The notes below the pieces were generated by a model, which saw only the letters and a list, made by a program, of their open reading frames with translations, made no database searches and was not told the origin of the DNA. A program made the position numbers and the translations under genes. This document shows positions 21,009-28,019 of a stretch of DNA of 64,000 bases, piece by piece. Positions within the stretch are counted from its first letter, which is position 1, and the number at the start of each line of letters is the position of its first letter. Source of the stretch: Methylomonas sp. EFPC3. GTDB lineage: Bacteria; Pseudomonadota; Gammaproteobacteria; Methylococcales; Methylomonadaceae. The stretch spans positions 4,212,372 through 4,276,371 of the forward strand of contig NZ_CP116398.1 in the NCBI RefSeq assembly GCF_029643245.1, read 5' to 3'.

Positions 21009-21656
21009 TCACTGTTTTTCCATGGTCTTAATGAAGGCGTCCGCTTCGTTAATCGACTTTTCCATTTCCACCACCAGCGCCGAGACGTCGGATTTAACCG
21101 AGTCCAACTGGCCTTTCAACGACGCGATGGCTTGGGCGTTCAGGTTATGTTTGAGGTAGAGCACCTGGTCTCTGAACACGCTCAACACCGGTTCGATTTT
21201 GGTCTCCGCTTTCCGCATCGCCGTAATCAATTGCTTGTAATGGGCTTTGGTGGCCGTCAGCTTTTGCTGGCTGTCGCGGCGCAGTTTCGGATTGCTGTAC
21301 TGGCTTAACTCGGTTTCCCATTCACTGAACAACGCCGCGGATACGTCTTCGATATCCGCTATCCGCTTATTGACTTCAGCCGCTTTGCTGACGCTGGCTT
21401 CGTATTCGCCGTTCAACTTGTTATAGGTCGCCTCCAAGTCGCCGCCTTTGAAGTTGGTGACGAAGGTGAATTGCTCCAGCGCCGATTTGAACTGTTGTTT
21501 GGTTTCTTCCTGGGTATCGCGGGCCTTTTCCACCCGATGCACCATCACATCCCGCTTCGGAATGCCGATTTTTTCCAGGCCGCTGTAATAGACCTTGGAA
21601 CAGGCGGTGGCCGCCAGAAGCAGGCAGCATAAAAAGAGGCGTAAAAATTTCGGCAT
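21009..21656 (-). CDS. DUF2959-family lipoprotein, 215 aa
   Basis: Lipoprotein signal peptide with lipobox ATAC (Cys19), then KVYYSGLEKIGIPKRDVMVHRV, a strongly conserved start of the DUF2959 family. The remainder is long helical and charged, consistent with coiled coil (about 40-215). Cellular role unknown; it would be anchored to a membrane facing the periplasm. Confidence 0.75.
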   Translation of the reverse strand: MPKFLRLFLCCLLLAATACSKVYYSGLEKIGIPKRDVMVHRVEKARDTQEETKQQFKSALEQFTFVTNFKGGDLEATYNKLNGEYEASVSKAAEVNKRIADIEDVSAALFSEWETELSQYSNPKLRRDSQQKLTATKAHYKQLITAMRKAETKIEPVLSVFRDQVLYLKHNLNAQAIASLKGQLDSVKSDVSALVVEMEKSINEADAFIKTMEKQ

Positions 21657-21873
21657 AAAAACTCCCGTTGAACTGGCCGGTCATTATAAGGCGGAGCAGT
21701 TGCCGGACAAGCGGAAATCGGGGGCGTTAGGGCGACGTTGTAATAGCAAGCCGTTATATCGGCATGGCTGTAGGAAATCCGTTCAAAAGCTCCGGTGCTC
21801 GGCGTGGCATACGGGAGAAACAGCGTCGCTGGCTTGAATGGCTTTGAAGATTCTTTTGGGATTAGTGGAGTAG

Positions 21874-21899
21874 CTCCGAATAGCGAAGCGTATTCGGAG
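21874..21899. repeat. Short palindrome CTCCGAATA-N8-TATTCGGAG
   Basis: Nine-base perfect inverted repeat around an AGCGAAGC-type loop, in a 372-base non-coding gap (21657-22028). One of three similar palindromes in this window. No gene is seen in that gap. Confidence 0.65.
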
Positions 21900-21973
21900 G
21901 AACGAGGGATATTCCAAACAGCGTTTGGGCAATCTGCGAGAGTGCACACTTCGCAAAGATTTGGCCAACATGC

Positions 21974-21999
21974 GTCCGATTACGCTGCGCTAATCGGAC
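21974..21999. repeat. Short palindrome GTCCGATTA-N8-TAATCGGAC
   Basis: Nine-base perfect inverted repeat with loop CGCTGCGC, exactly 100 bases after the previous palindrome and with the same size and loop type. This is a common intergenic element in gammaproteobacteria. Confidence 0.7.
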
Positions 22000-22649
22000 C
22001 TACGAGCTCTGTCTGGTTGACCGAAAGGTTAGCCATTCTGTGACCGTCGCTCAACATGATCCCTGATCAAACGCTGAACGGTTGCCAGATCGTCATCGCT
22101 CTGAATTGGATAAGGAGTCCATTTTTCGTCTGCGTTATAGGTCGAGATCAGGAAGTTTTTTCGTCTGGGGTGTAGATAAGCAACAACCCTGCCGTCGACC
22201 TTAATGGAGATCGCATATTTCAACGGATCAACAGAAGTTCTGCCTTGCCACATATCTTTGATTTCTTTAATAGCAGATGTGGCGCGTGCACGGGCTTCCT
22301 GATCTGTTATGTAGTCGAGGCGATCATCTTGCTTGTGAACGATCGGTGCTTCGAGCACAGACGGGATGGACTGCTCAGAGAAGACCGGAACAAGTTGTTT
22401 CGAACCTTCAAGCTCTAAGCAAGAGTATGTGAAGAGAGAAATATTGACGTCCAGCCATTTACATCGATTTATAAGTGCTTGGGAAAATGAGGGCGCCATT
22501 AGGAGCATACGAACAGGTTGAGCAGGGTCAATGCCATGGTCTGGGTGCATTCGGGCATATGTTTCGACCCCTGTATTTACATGATTGAAATGGTCTAATA
22601 ACCCCGGACACTTCTAAAGGCAGAATTTATACTGTTAGCAGAGGTGGTC

Positions 22650-22964
22650 ATGAGTAACGACAAAAAACACAATCGGCCAAAATACAGCCTGGAATTCAAA
22701 CAAGATGCCGCCAAACTGGTTCTGGAAAAAGGCTACAGCCAACAGCAGGCAGCCGATCATTTGGGCATATCGCAAAGCGCCCTAGGACGCTGGGTACGAG
22801 CGGAACGCAAGCCTTCGGCGAACGAATCGGCGGTAAAAAAGTCTTGTCTGAATCTGGGGGACCGTGACGAATTGATCCGCTTACGGAAGGAAAATGAACA
22901 GTTGCGAATGGAGCGCGAAATCTTAAAAAAGGCCGCAGTCTTCTTTGCGAAAGAAACCGAATAA
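22650..22964 (+). CDS. IS3-family transposase OrfA, 104 aa
   Basis: N-terminal helix-turn-helix (KYSLEFKQDAAKLVLEKG, QQAADHLGISQSALGRWVRA) that binds IS ends, followed by a leucine-zipper-like coil (RLRKENEQLRMEREILKKA). ATG at 22650 has GAGG 5 bases upstream. The slippery heptamer A AAA AAG is at 22925-22931, in the zero-frame phase expected for -1 programmed frameshifting, which would fuse OrfA to OrfB as the active transposase. Confidence 0.92.
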   Translation: MSNDKKHNRPKYSLEFKQDAAKLVLEKGYSQQQAADHLGISQSALGRWVRAERKPSANESAVKKSCLNLGDRDELIRLRKENEQLRMEREILKKAAVFFAKETE

Positions 22965-23023
22965 AGTACGGGTTTATTCGAGAGCAACAGAAGACCTATC
23001 CAGTCACCGTACTGTGTCGGGTC

Positions 23024-23830
23024 ATGGGCGTTGGCACTAGTGCTTACTACGAATGGTGCACCGCCTCACAAGGCAGTGATAAAAAGCGGCAGGATCAACA
23101 GCTTACCGATAAAGTGTGTCAAATCTTTACCGACAACAAGCAGTGCTTTGGTTCGCGTCGCTTAGCGGATCGCTTGCAGAAACAGGGTTTTGCCGTCGGC
23201 CGCTTTAAAACGCGGCGGATCATGCGGGAGTTGAAGTTAAAAGTTCGCTACCCCAAACGATTTAAAGTGACCACGGACAGCAACCACAGCGAGGCCATCT
23301 CCCCAAATCGGCTGGATCGCCAATTCAAGGTCGCTCAGCCAAATCAAGTGTGGAGCACGGATATTACCTATGTCTGGACGTTACAGGGCTGGCTGTATGT
23401 CGCGGTCGTTATCGATCTATTCTCCCGCCAAGTGGTGGGCTGGGCCATTGACGACCACATGCGGACCTCGCTCTGTGTCAAGGCATTACAAATGGCCTTC
23501 TGGCGTCGCAAACCGCCACCTGGTCTGCTGCATCACTCGGATCGTGGTAGTCAGTATGCGAGTCGAGAATATCGCCAACATCTGGCCGTGATGCGCATGG
23601 AGCAAAGCATGAGCCGAAAAGGCAATTGCTGGGACAATTCGCCGACGGAACGCTTTTTCCGTAGCTTGAAGCATGAACAGCTCAACTACGAAAAATTCAA
23701 AACCCAAGAGGCGGCAAAACTGAGCGTGATCGACTATTTGGCTTTTTACAACGGCCGTCGATCGCATTCAACATTGGGCTATCAATCCCCGATCGAATTC
23801 GAGCGGGAATTTTCGAGAGACGCTGCCTAA
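23024..23830 (+). CDS. IS3-family transposase OrfB (DDE integrase), 268 aa
   Basis: Integrase core of the rve family with catalytic triad Asp113 (STDITYVW), Asp173 (HHSDRGSQYAS) and Glu209 (DNSPTERFF), i.e. the D-60-D-35-E spacing of IS3. The ATG at 23024 is only a nominal start: the frame is open upstream to 22961 (KYGFIREQQKTYPV), consistent with translation by frameshift from OrfA. Confidence 0.93.
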   Translation: MGVGTSAYYEWCTASQGSDKKRQDQQLTDKVCQIFTDNKQCFGSRRLADRLQKQGFAVGRFKTRRIMRELKLKVRYPKRFKVTTDSNHSEAISPNRLDRQFKVAQPNQVWSTDITYVWTLQGWLYVAVVIDLFSRQVVGWAIDDHMRTSLCVKALQMAFWRRKPPPGLLHHSDRGSQYASREYRQHLAVMRMEQSMSRKGNCWDNSPTERFFRSLKHEQLNYEKFKTQEAAKLSVIDYLAFYNGRRSHSTLGYQSPIEFEREFSRDAA

Positions 23831-24122
23831 ACAAGTGTCCGGTTTTTGTTGACCATTACAGATCGTAATAATCGAGGCACTGCATAAGCATTGCATCGTC
23901 TTCAACCACCTTCAGCTCTCCAACAACCAAAGACTTTCCACTGTCGATTAAGAGCACATCAAGTCGCCCGTTCGGTAGCCGATTTTGGTGTGAAATATAC
24001 GACATACCCTCTTCAATTAACCCGGAGTGTTTACGGATAAGCTCTTCAAGTTGGCGTTCTGAAATATCAATCTTCTTATACATAACAGATGGCATTTGGA
24101 AATGGTTAGCGTTCGAGGTAAC

Positions 24123-24152
24123 GGAAGTCTTGCGGCTTGCCGCAAGACTTCC
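24123..24152. other. 30-base perfect hairpin, possibly part of an attC-like site
   Basis: GGAAGTCTTGCGG and CCGCAAGACTTCC form a 13-bp stem with a 4-base loop, between the HEPN-like gene and the nuclease gene on the minus strand. On that strand it is preceded by GTCTAACCCC, and the HEPN-like stop codon lies within GCCTAAC. These look like integron attC simple-site boxes, but the matching GTTRRRY box is not convincing. It may be a plain terminator. Confidence 0.35.
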
Positions 24153-24220
24153 CCTTGACTGAGGGGTTAGACGTCGGCGGGTTAAGAGCCCTGACCGAAC
24201 GCCCGCCAAGGGACTTGAAG

Positions 24221-24667
24221 TTAGGCATCGCCGGTCACCACGAGCTTCGTGTTGAGAGAATCAAGTGATTCGACAAGTTCACGGTGAAGACTATCGGCCT
24301 TGAGCTGGGCTGACTCCTTCTTGAAATCTGAGGGGTCGCCATAGCGAAGCATGTGGCGCTTGTAGTAGGAATCGAGGGCCTTGAGTTCCCTATGCGCCTC
24401 CTGGGAGAAGAATGCGCTGCCCCGACTCTTGTCGACTTCAGCAATGAGGTATTCGAGGCCGTGACCGAAGTCGCTCTTCAGCTTTGGCTCGTACTTCTCG
24501 TAGTCGTGCGCTAGCAAAAGGGCCTTGCCAATGCACTCCAGTCCTTGGCACAAGAGGTGCAAATAGACGAACCGATGCCCTTCGTAGGCTTTCACCAGTG
24601 CTCCTGCCATGACGAAGCTGCGGCCCTTTTCAAACATCGGAACGGTGACGTGAACGGAGGTTGCCAT
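24221..24667 (-). CDS. HEPN-like helical protein, 148 aa
   Basis: All-helical, with LLCQGLECIGKALLLAHDYEK and FGHGLEYLIAEVD resembling the HEPN pattern (a Glu/Lys helix, then GHxLxxL). The RNase-type RxxxxH motif of toxic HEPN proteins is not evident: KRHMLRYGD contains only an RH pair. It could bind nucleotide or RNA, or be an inactive HEPN. The stop codon is the TAA of GCCTAAC. Isolated in an accessory patch; no antitoxin-like MNT gene is next to it. Confidence 0.45.
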   Translation of the reverse strand: MATSVHVTVPMFEKGRSFVMAGALVKAYEGHRFVYLHLLCQGLECIGKALLLAHDYEKYEPKLKSDFGHGLEYLIAEVDKSRGSAFFSQEAHRELKALDSYYKRHMLRYGDPSDFKKESAQLKADSLHRELVESLDSLNTKLVVTGDA

Positions 24668-24760
24668 GAGATCCCTAACAACTGATTAGATAGTGTATAC
24701 CATCCCAAATCGGATGCTATCTGATTTGCGATAGTCAGGAGAAAGCTTAGCAGGGAATGC

Positions 24761-24785
24761 GATGGGCACAAAACCCGTGCCCATC
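24761..24785 (-). terminator. Stem-loop at the 3' end of the nif operon
   Basis: GATGGGCAC/GTGCCCATC, a 9-bp stem with a 7-base loop, 17 bases past the stop of the last gene of the nif transcript. No clear T run; likely a terminator or 3' stabiliser. Confidence 0.5.
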
Positions 24786-24801
24786 CTATGTCAGACAGGG
24801 A

Positions 24802-25764
24802 TCAAACGTTATACGGCGTAGAAATCCAATCCCTCAGCACCGCCTCGTCCCGTTCCGGCAAGTAGGCGAAATCCCCGGAAATGTCCTTGTACACCGATTC
24901 GGCGCTGTGGGTGGATACCAGCTTGCCTTTCAGCATGTAGAAGAACCAGGCGAAGGGGTAGCCGGCCTGGCGGTCGAAGCGGCTCAGCACGTTGCTGAGC
25001 GAGCTGCCTTTCTTGCCGGCGAAGTCTTCCAGGTGCGGCAGGTGGTTTTTGTGGGTGTTGACGATTTCGACGTTGACGATTTGTTCGCCGAAGCGGCCGG
25101 TGTGGCGGTAGGGGCGGATGACCCAGTCCTCGCTCATCCGGTGTTTCTGGCCGGCGCTGCTGCGGTTCCAGTCGTCCATGAAGCGTTGCACCGGATGCTC
25201 GCCGGGGTGGCGTTCGTTGATGACTTCCATGAACAGCCTGACGTCGGTCTTGCGCCGGTAGGTGTAGCGGGAGTGGCCGAAACCGTAGCTTTCGATGCAG
25301 AACGGCTGGATCGGGTCGATCAGCTCTTCCAGGTCGGCCGGCGGATTGGTTTCGTCGATCAGCATCCGGTCCGAGACTTCGTGGGTTTTGTCGATTTCGA
25401 TCAGGGTAAAGTCTTCGGCCTTGTCGCCGGTTTGCACGACGAAATACAGGGTCTTGCCGGTCTGGCGGGTGGCGATCAACTGCAACTCGAGCGCGTGGTC
25501 GATCAGGGTTTGCAGATTCTGGCCGCACTCCAGGTAGGTGCGTTCGGCCCACTCGATGATGTCGTTGGCGATGCGGGAGCCGTTCATGTCGACCACGCCG
25601 CCCAGCTTGTACCACTCGTCGCCGGTCAGGGCCAGATGAATCGGGTAATCCGGCACCAACGCCTGCAATTTGCTGAGCAGCAGGTCGTCGGTTTGCCCCG
25701 GAATGACTTTTTTACAGCAGTCGGTGATGTCTTGTCCGGCAAGATTGAGTTTGGCTTCAGTCAT
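24802..25764 (-). CDS. nif-operon conserved protein of unknown function, 320 aa
   Basis: No signal peptide or TM segment; a soluble mixed alpha/beta protein. Visible stretches include CCKKVIPGQTDDLLLSKLQA near the N-terminus, an acidic centre and FAWFFYMLKGKLVSTHSAES near the C-terminus. The start overlaps the LRV gene stop by 8 bases, so it is translationally coupled to the nif operon. I do not recognise the family with certainty. Position suggests a nitrogenase-related accessory role, which is inference. Confidence 0.6.
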   Translation of the reverse strand: MTEAKLNLAGQDITDCCKKVIPGQTDDLLLSKLQALVPDYPIHLALTGDEWYKLGGVVDMNGSRIANDIIEWAERTYLECGQNLQTLIDHALELQLIATRQTGKTLYFVVQTGDKAEDFTLIEIDKTHEVSDRMLIDETNPPADLEELIDPIQPFCIESYGFGHSRYTYRRKTDVRLFMEVINERHPGEHPVQRFMDDWNRSSAGQKHRMSEDWVIRPYRHTGRFGEQIVNVEIVNTHKNHLPHLEDFAGKKGSSLSNVLSRFDRQAGYPFAWFFYMLKGKLVSTHSAESVYKDISGDFAYLPERDEAVLRDWISTPYNV

Positions 25765-26521
25765 GATCGGCTTCTGGAGTAGAGGTTGATTGTAAACGTT
25801 GCCGCACCAGTTCGCGCACGTCCGGTTCCGGGTCGTCCGCCAGCGCGACCAGTTCGGCCGGATCGGCCTTCAGCGCCGCGGTATAGCGCACTACCCAGTC
25901 GCTATCGTGCAACAGCAGCGCCGCATCGTCGGCCGGCATGCGTTCGGCGACGATGCGGCGCACGTCGGGCGCCGGGTCGTTGGCCATCAGGCCCAGGCTG
26001 ACTTCCGGCAGGCGTTCCGCGACCCGCTTGCGCACCTGCAAATCCTCGTCCTTGATGAAGCGGAACAGCCGGCCCGGCGGCAGGCGCTTGGCGACGGTGA
26101 GGCGGACGATGTAATCCGGATCGTCCGCCAGCCGTTCCAGATTGTCGGCGTCGATCCGATCGGCCACGGTCATCCGCACTTCGCGATCCGGGTCTTCGAT
26201 CAGCGCCGCCAGTTGTTGCGCGGGCAGGCGGAAGGCGACGGCGCGGCGTACCACCTCGTCCTCGTCTGCGATCAGCGGCAACAAGGCTTTCAGCGGCGAG
26301 TAACGCACGGCGATGGCGCGGCGCTCCCAGAATTTATCGCGCAGAAAATTGACTGCGTACACCGGGTTGACGCGGAAGAAGCGGTCGATTTGGCGGCCGC
26401 TTTGGGCGGTAACGCAGGTATCGCCGGGCATGCAGCGGCCCATCAGCAAGGTTTTGCCGCGGAACGGGCAAATGCTGCAATCGGCGATCGGTAGGCTGAC
26501 GGGACGGTCCGCGTCGCTCAT
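25757..26521 (-). CDS. LRV-repeat protein with N-terminal 4Fe-4S motif, 254 aa
   Basis: The N-terminus has four cysteines in C-x2-C-x11-C-x5-C (CSICPFRGK, MGRCMPGDTC), the cluster-binding pattern of the Azotobacter LRV Fe-S protein. After that come about eight 24-residue leucine-rich-variant repeats (e.g. VRRAVAFRLPAQQLAALIED, VRMTVADRIDADNLERLADD), an alpha/alpha superhelix. The Azotobacter homologue is also next to nif genes, so a nitrogenase-related electron or assembly role is likely but unproven. Confidence 0.85.
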   Translation of the reverse strand: MSDADRPVSLPIADCSICPFRGKTLLMGRCMPGDTCVTAQSGRQIDRFFRVNPVYAVNFLRDKFWERRAIAVRYSPLKALLPLIADEDEVVRRAVAFRLPAQQLAALIEDPDREVRMTVADRIDADNLERLADDPDYIVRLTVAKRLPPGRLFRFIKDEDLQVRKRVAERLPEVSLGLMANDPAPDVRRIVAERMPADDAALLLHDSDWVVRYTAALKADPAELVALADDPEPDVRELVRQRLQSTSTPEADHD

Positions 26522-26530
26522 GCCGCCTCC

Positions 26531-26797
26531 CTATTCGGGAATGACTTCGGCGATGACGATGCCTGACGCGTGTTCGTAGTTACGGGTCAGACACAGGCAA
26601 TGTTCGCGGCCGTCGACCAGATACAGATTGAAGCCGCTGCCTTCCAGCAACGGTTCGTGGTTGGGAATGTCGTCTTCCATGCAATAGGTGAAGTGGATGC
26701 CGGGAAATTCGCCGCGCAATTCGGTGACCACGCTTTCGCTCAGCGTGGTGCCGTTGATGCGGTCGGCAATGGTTTGCAGTTGGTCTGGACTGATCAT
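26531..26797 (-). CDS. Small nif-associated protein (DUF6129-like), 88 aa
   Basis: Soluble 88-aa protein starting MISPDQLQTIADRINGT. ORF extension upstream to 26863 would overlap nifY, so the ATG at 26797 is preferred. Contains HFTYCMEDDIP and a Cys pair in EHCLCLTRNYEH that might bind metal. It is 2 bases after nifY and 9 bases before the LRV gene, in the same transcript. Small proteins of this kind recur in gammaproteobacterial nif clusters; function unknown. Confidence 0.7.
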   Translation of the reverse strand: MISPDQLQTIADRINGTTLSESVVTELRGEFPGIHFTYCMEDDIPNHEPLLEGSGFNLYLVDGREHCLCLTRNYEHASGIVIAEVIPE

Positions 26798-26799
26798 CT

Positions 26800-27492
26800 T
26801 TAAGATTCCTGTTCGAAACAAATGCGTGGTGCCGGGGCAATCCCCATCGATTTGGCCAGCCATGGCGGCGGGGTTTGGCTCAGCACGCTTTGCAGTTGGT
26901 GGATGACTTGGTTGATCGCTTCGCCTTGCTCGGTTTTAATCGGGTGCAGGCCGTACCTGATGATTTTGGCGGCGGCCGGCCCGCCGATCGAGGCCACATA
27001 CAGTACGCGGCAATCGGCGATCAATTGCGCGCGGTAGGCGTTTTTGTCGTCGTGGCGGCGTTGGGCGTCGCTATCGACGCTGCGGATATCGATCAAACGC
27101 GCTTCGCTAGCCGAAACCTGATACACCAGGAATTGGCGGCAAGAGCCGAAATGGCCGACGACTTGTTGCGGATCGTCGCTGCCCACGGCTACCAGGATGG
27201 AGCCGGGCAGGTCGGCCAAGCGCGGTTGCGGCGCCGGATTGGCGTGCGCAGTCGGGCGTTGCAGGAGCGTCAGTGCGGTGCGCACCGAATCGGCATCGGT
27301 TTTTACACCGAAATTGCCGAGCGCTTGATGCAATTGCGCTTCGCCGAGTTGGGCGAGCTTCGTTTCGTCAAGCACGGGGCCGGCGCAGGCGCGCAACACC
27401 GAGACGAACAATTTCGGCGAGGTATCGGGCAGGGCGCGTGCGGCCAACCCGATCCTGAGAGCCAGTTCCCGGCTTAAGCTCGACCGGTCCAT
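26800..27492 (-). CDS. nifY: NifY/NafY-type FeMo-cofactor binding protein, 230 aa
   Basis: N-terminal helical domain (about 1-85), as in NafY, followed by a NifX/NifY/NifB-type dinitrogenase-cofactor binding fold: SILVAVGSDDPQQVVGHFGS with the His of HFG that ligates FeMo-co in NafY, and VLYVASIGGPAAAKIIRYG. It would hold the cofactor or apo-NifDK during maturation. It occupies the position of Azotobacter nifY, after nifT. The nifY versus nafY name cannot be settled from sequence alone. Confidence 0.78.
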   Translation of the reverse strand: MDRSSLSRELALRIGLAARALPDTSPKLFVSVLRACAGPVLDETKLAQLGEAQLHQALGNFGVKTDADSVRTALTLLQRPTAHANPAPQPRLADLPGSILVAVGSDDPQQVVGHFGSCRQFLVYQVSASEARLIDIRSVDSDAQRRHDDKNAYRAQLIADCRVLYVASIGGPAAAKIIRYGLHPIKTEQGEAINQVIHQLQSVLSQTPPPWLAKSMGIAPAPRICFEQES

Positions 27493-27496
27493 CGCT

Positions 27497-27697
27497 CTAG
27501 GCCGCTAGCGGCAGAATGCAGTTGTCGATCGGGCAGACTTTGACGCATTGCGGTTCGTCGTAATCGCCGTTGCACTCGGTACAGGTTTTTTTGTTGATTT
27601 CAAAGACGATGGCGCCTTCCTTGATCGAATCGGTCGGGCACACCGGCAGGCAATCGCCACAGGAAATACACTCTTCGGCTACGATGTAAAGGGACAT
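27497..27697 (-). CDS. 2[4Fe-4S] ferredoxin, 66 aa
   Basis: Two cluster motifs: CISCGDCLPVCP and CTECNGDYDEPQCVKVCP, the second with an insert between cysteines typical of the FdxN/nif-type ferredoxins. A low-potential electron donor to nitrogenase or to Fe-S assembly. It is 4 bases after nifT and 4 before nifY, fully inside the nif operon. Confidence 0.9.
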   Translation of the reverse strand: MSLYIVAEECISCGDCLPVCPTDSIKEGAIVFEINKKTCTECNGDYDEPQCVKVCPIDNCILPLAA

Positions 27698-27701
27698 GGC
27701 T

Positions 27702-27923
27702 TTATTCCTCCGCTAAACGTTTCGCTTGTAACGTGGTCGGGATTTTCGGTGCCGGGGACAGCGGTTCGAAGTAGTATTTCGAGCCGTCGCCGAGCATAAC
27801 TTCGCCGCCCCATTTGTCGGCGGTATCGAACTCCAGGGATTCTATGGTTTCTTCCAAGTCTTTTTTAGCAATGTAGAACAACAGCTTACCGTCTTCGCGC
27901 TTTCTAAGCATGACGCTGGGCAT
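27702..27923 (-). CDS. nifT: NifT/FixU protein, 73 aa
   Basis: Short conserved protein that follows nifK in many diazotrophs. Matches: MPSVMLRKREDGKLLFYIAK, DLEETIESLEFD and DKWGGEVMLGDGSKYYFEP. Biochemical role unknown; not essential for nitrogen fixation in tested hosts. Start codon preceded by GGAG-like sequence. Confidence 0.93.
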   Translation of the reverse strand: MPSVMLRKREDGKLLFYIAKKDLEETIESLEFDTADKWGGEVMLGDGSKYYFEPLSPAPKIPTTLQAKRLAEE

Positions 27924-27948
27924 GGGGATTCTCCTTTGGGATAGCGTG

Positions 27949-28004
27949 AGGCGGGCAATTGCCCGCCTGGCAGGAATGGCGGTGGGCGCCTGGCGGCGCC
28001 CACC
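27949..28004 (-). other. Two strong hairpins in the nifK-nifT spacer
   Basis: AGGCGGGCAATTGCCCGCCT (27949-27968) is a perfect 20-base palindrome. GGTGGGCGCC/GGCGCCCACC (27981-28004) forms a 10-bp stem with a 4-base loop. No T tracts. They follow the nifK stop and probably act as 3' stabilisers or partial terminators that lower expression of the distal genes. Confidence 0.75.
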
Positions 28005-28019
28005 CTACGCGCTTCGATC

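Larger units (their letters stand above)
22586..23860 (+). mobile_element. Intact IS3-family insertion sequence, 1275 bp
   Basis: Terminal repeats: left TGAAATGGTCTAATAACC and onward to CGGACACTT; right end, read inward, TGTAATGGTCAACAAAAACC and onward to CGGACACTT. Flanked by a 3-bp direct repeat GAT (22583-22585 and 23861-23863). It encodes OrfA and OrfB in the +0/-1 arrangement with an A6G slippery site. Both frames are open, so it may still be active. Confidence 0.92.
22029..24095 (-). pseudogene. PD-(D/E)XK nuclease gene (DUF91/NucS-like) split by an IS
   Basis: The 5' part (24095-23861) encodes a PD-(D/E)XK nuclease core, YKKIDISERQLEELIRKHSG, GRLDVLLID and VVGELKV (catalytic Asp and ExK). 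The 3' part is 22585-22029. If the IS and one copy of the GAT target repeat are removed, the frame reads through as CLDYYDHVNTGVETYARMH, giving about 260 aa. The restored protein resembles DUF91/NucS-type or DUF4268-like nucleases. Disrupted, but the two parts carry no other obvious lesion, so the insertion looks recent. Start assignment is uncertain (24095 or 24083). Confidence 0.82.

Noticed and set aside
24095..24236. Firm integron attC call
   Set aside because: The 7-base boxes are not inverted as they should be, so only a weak hint is reported.
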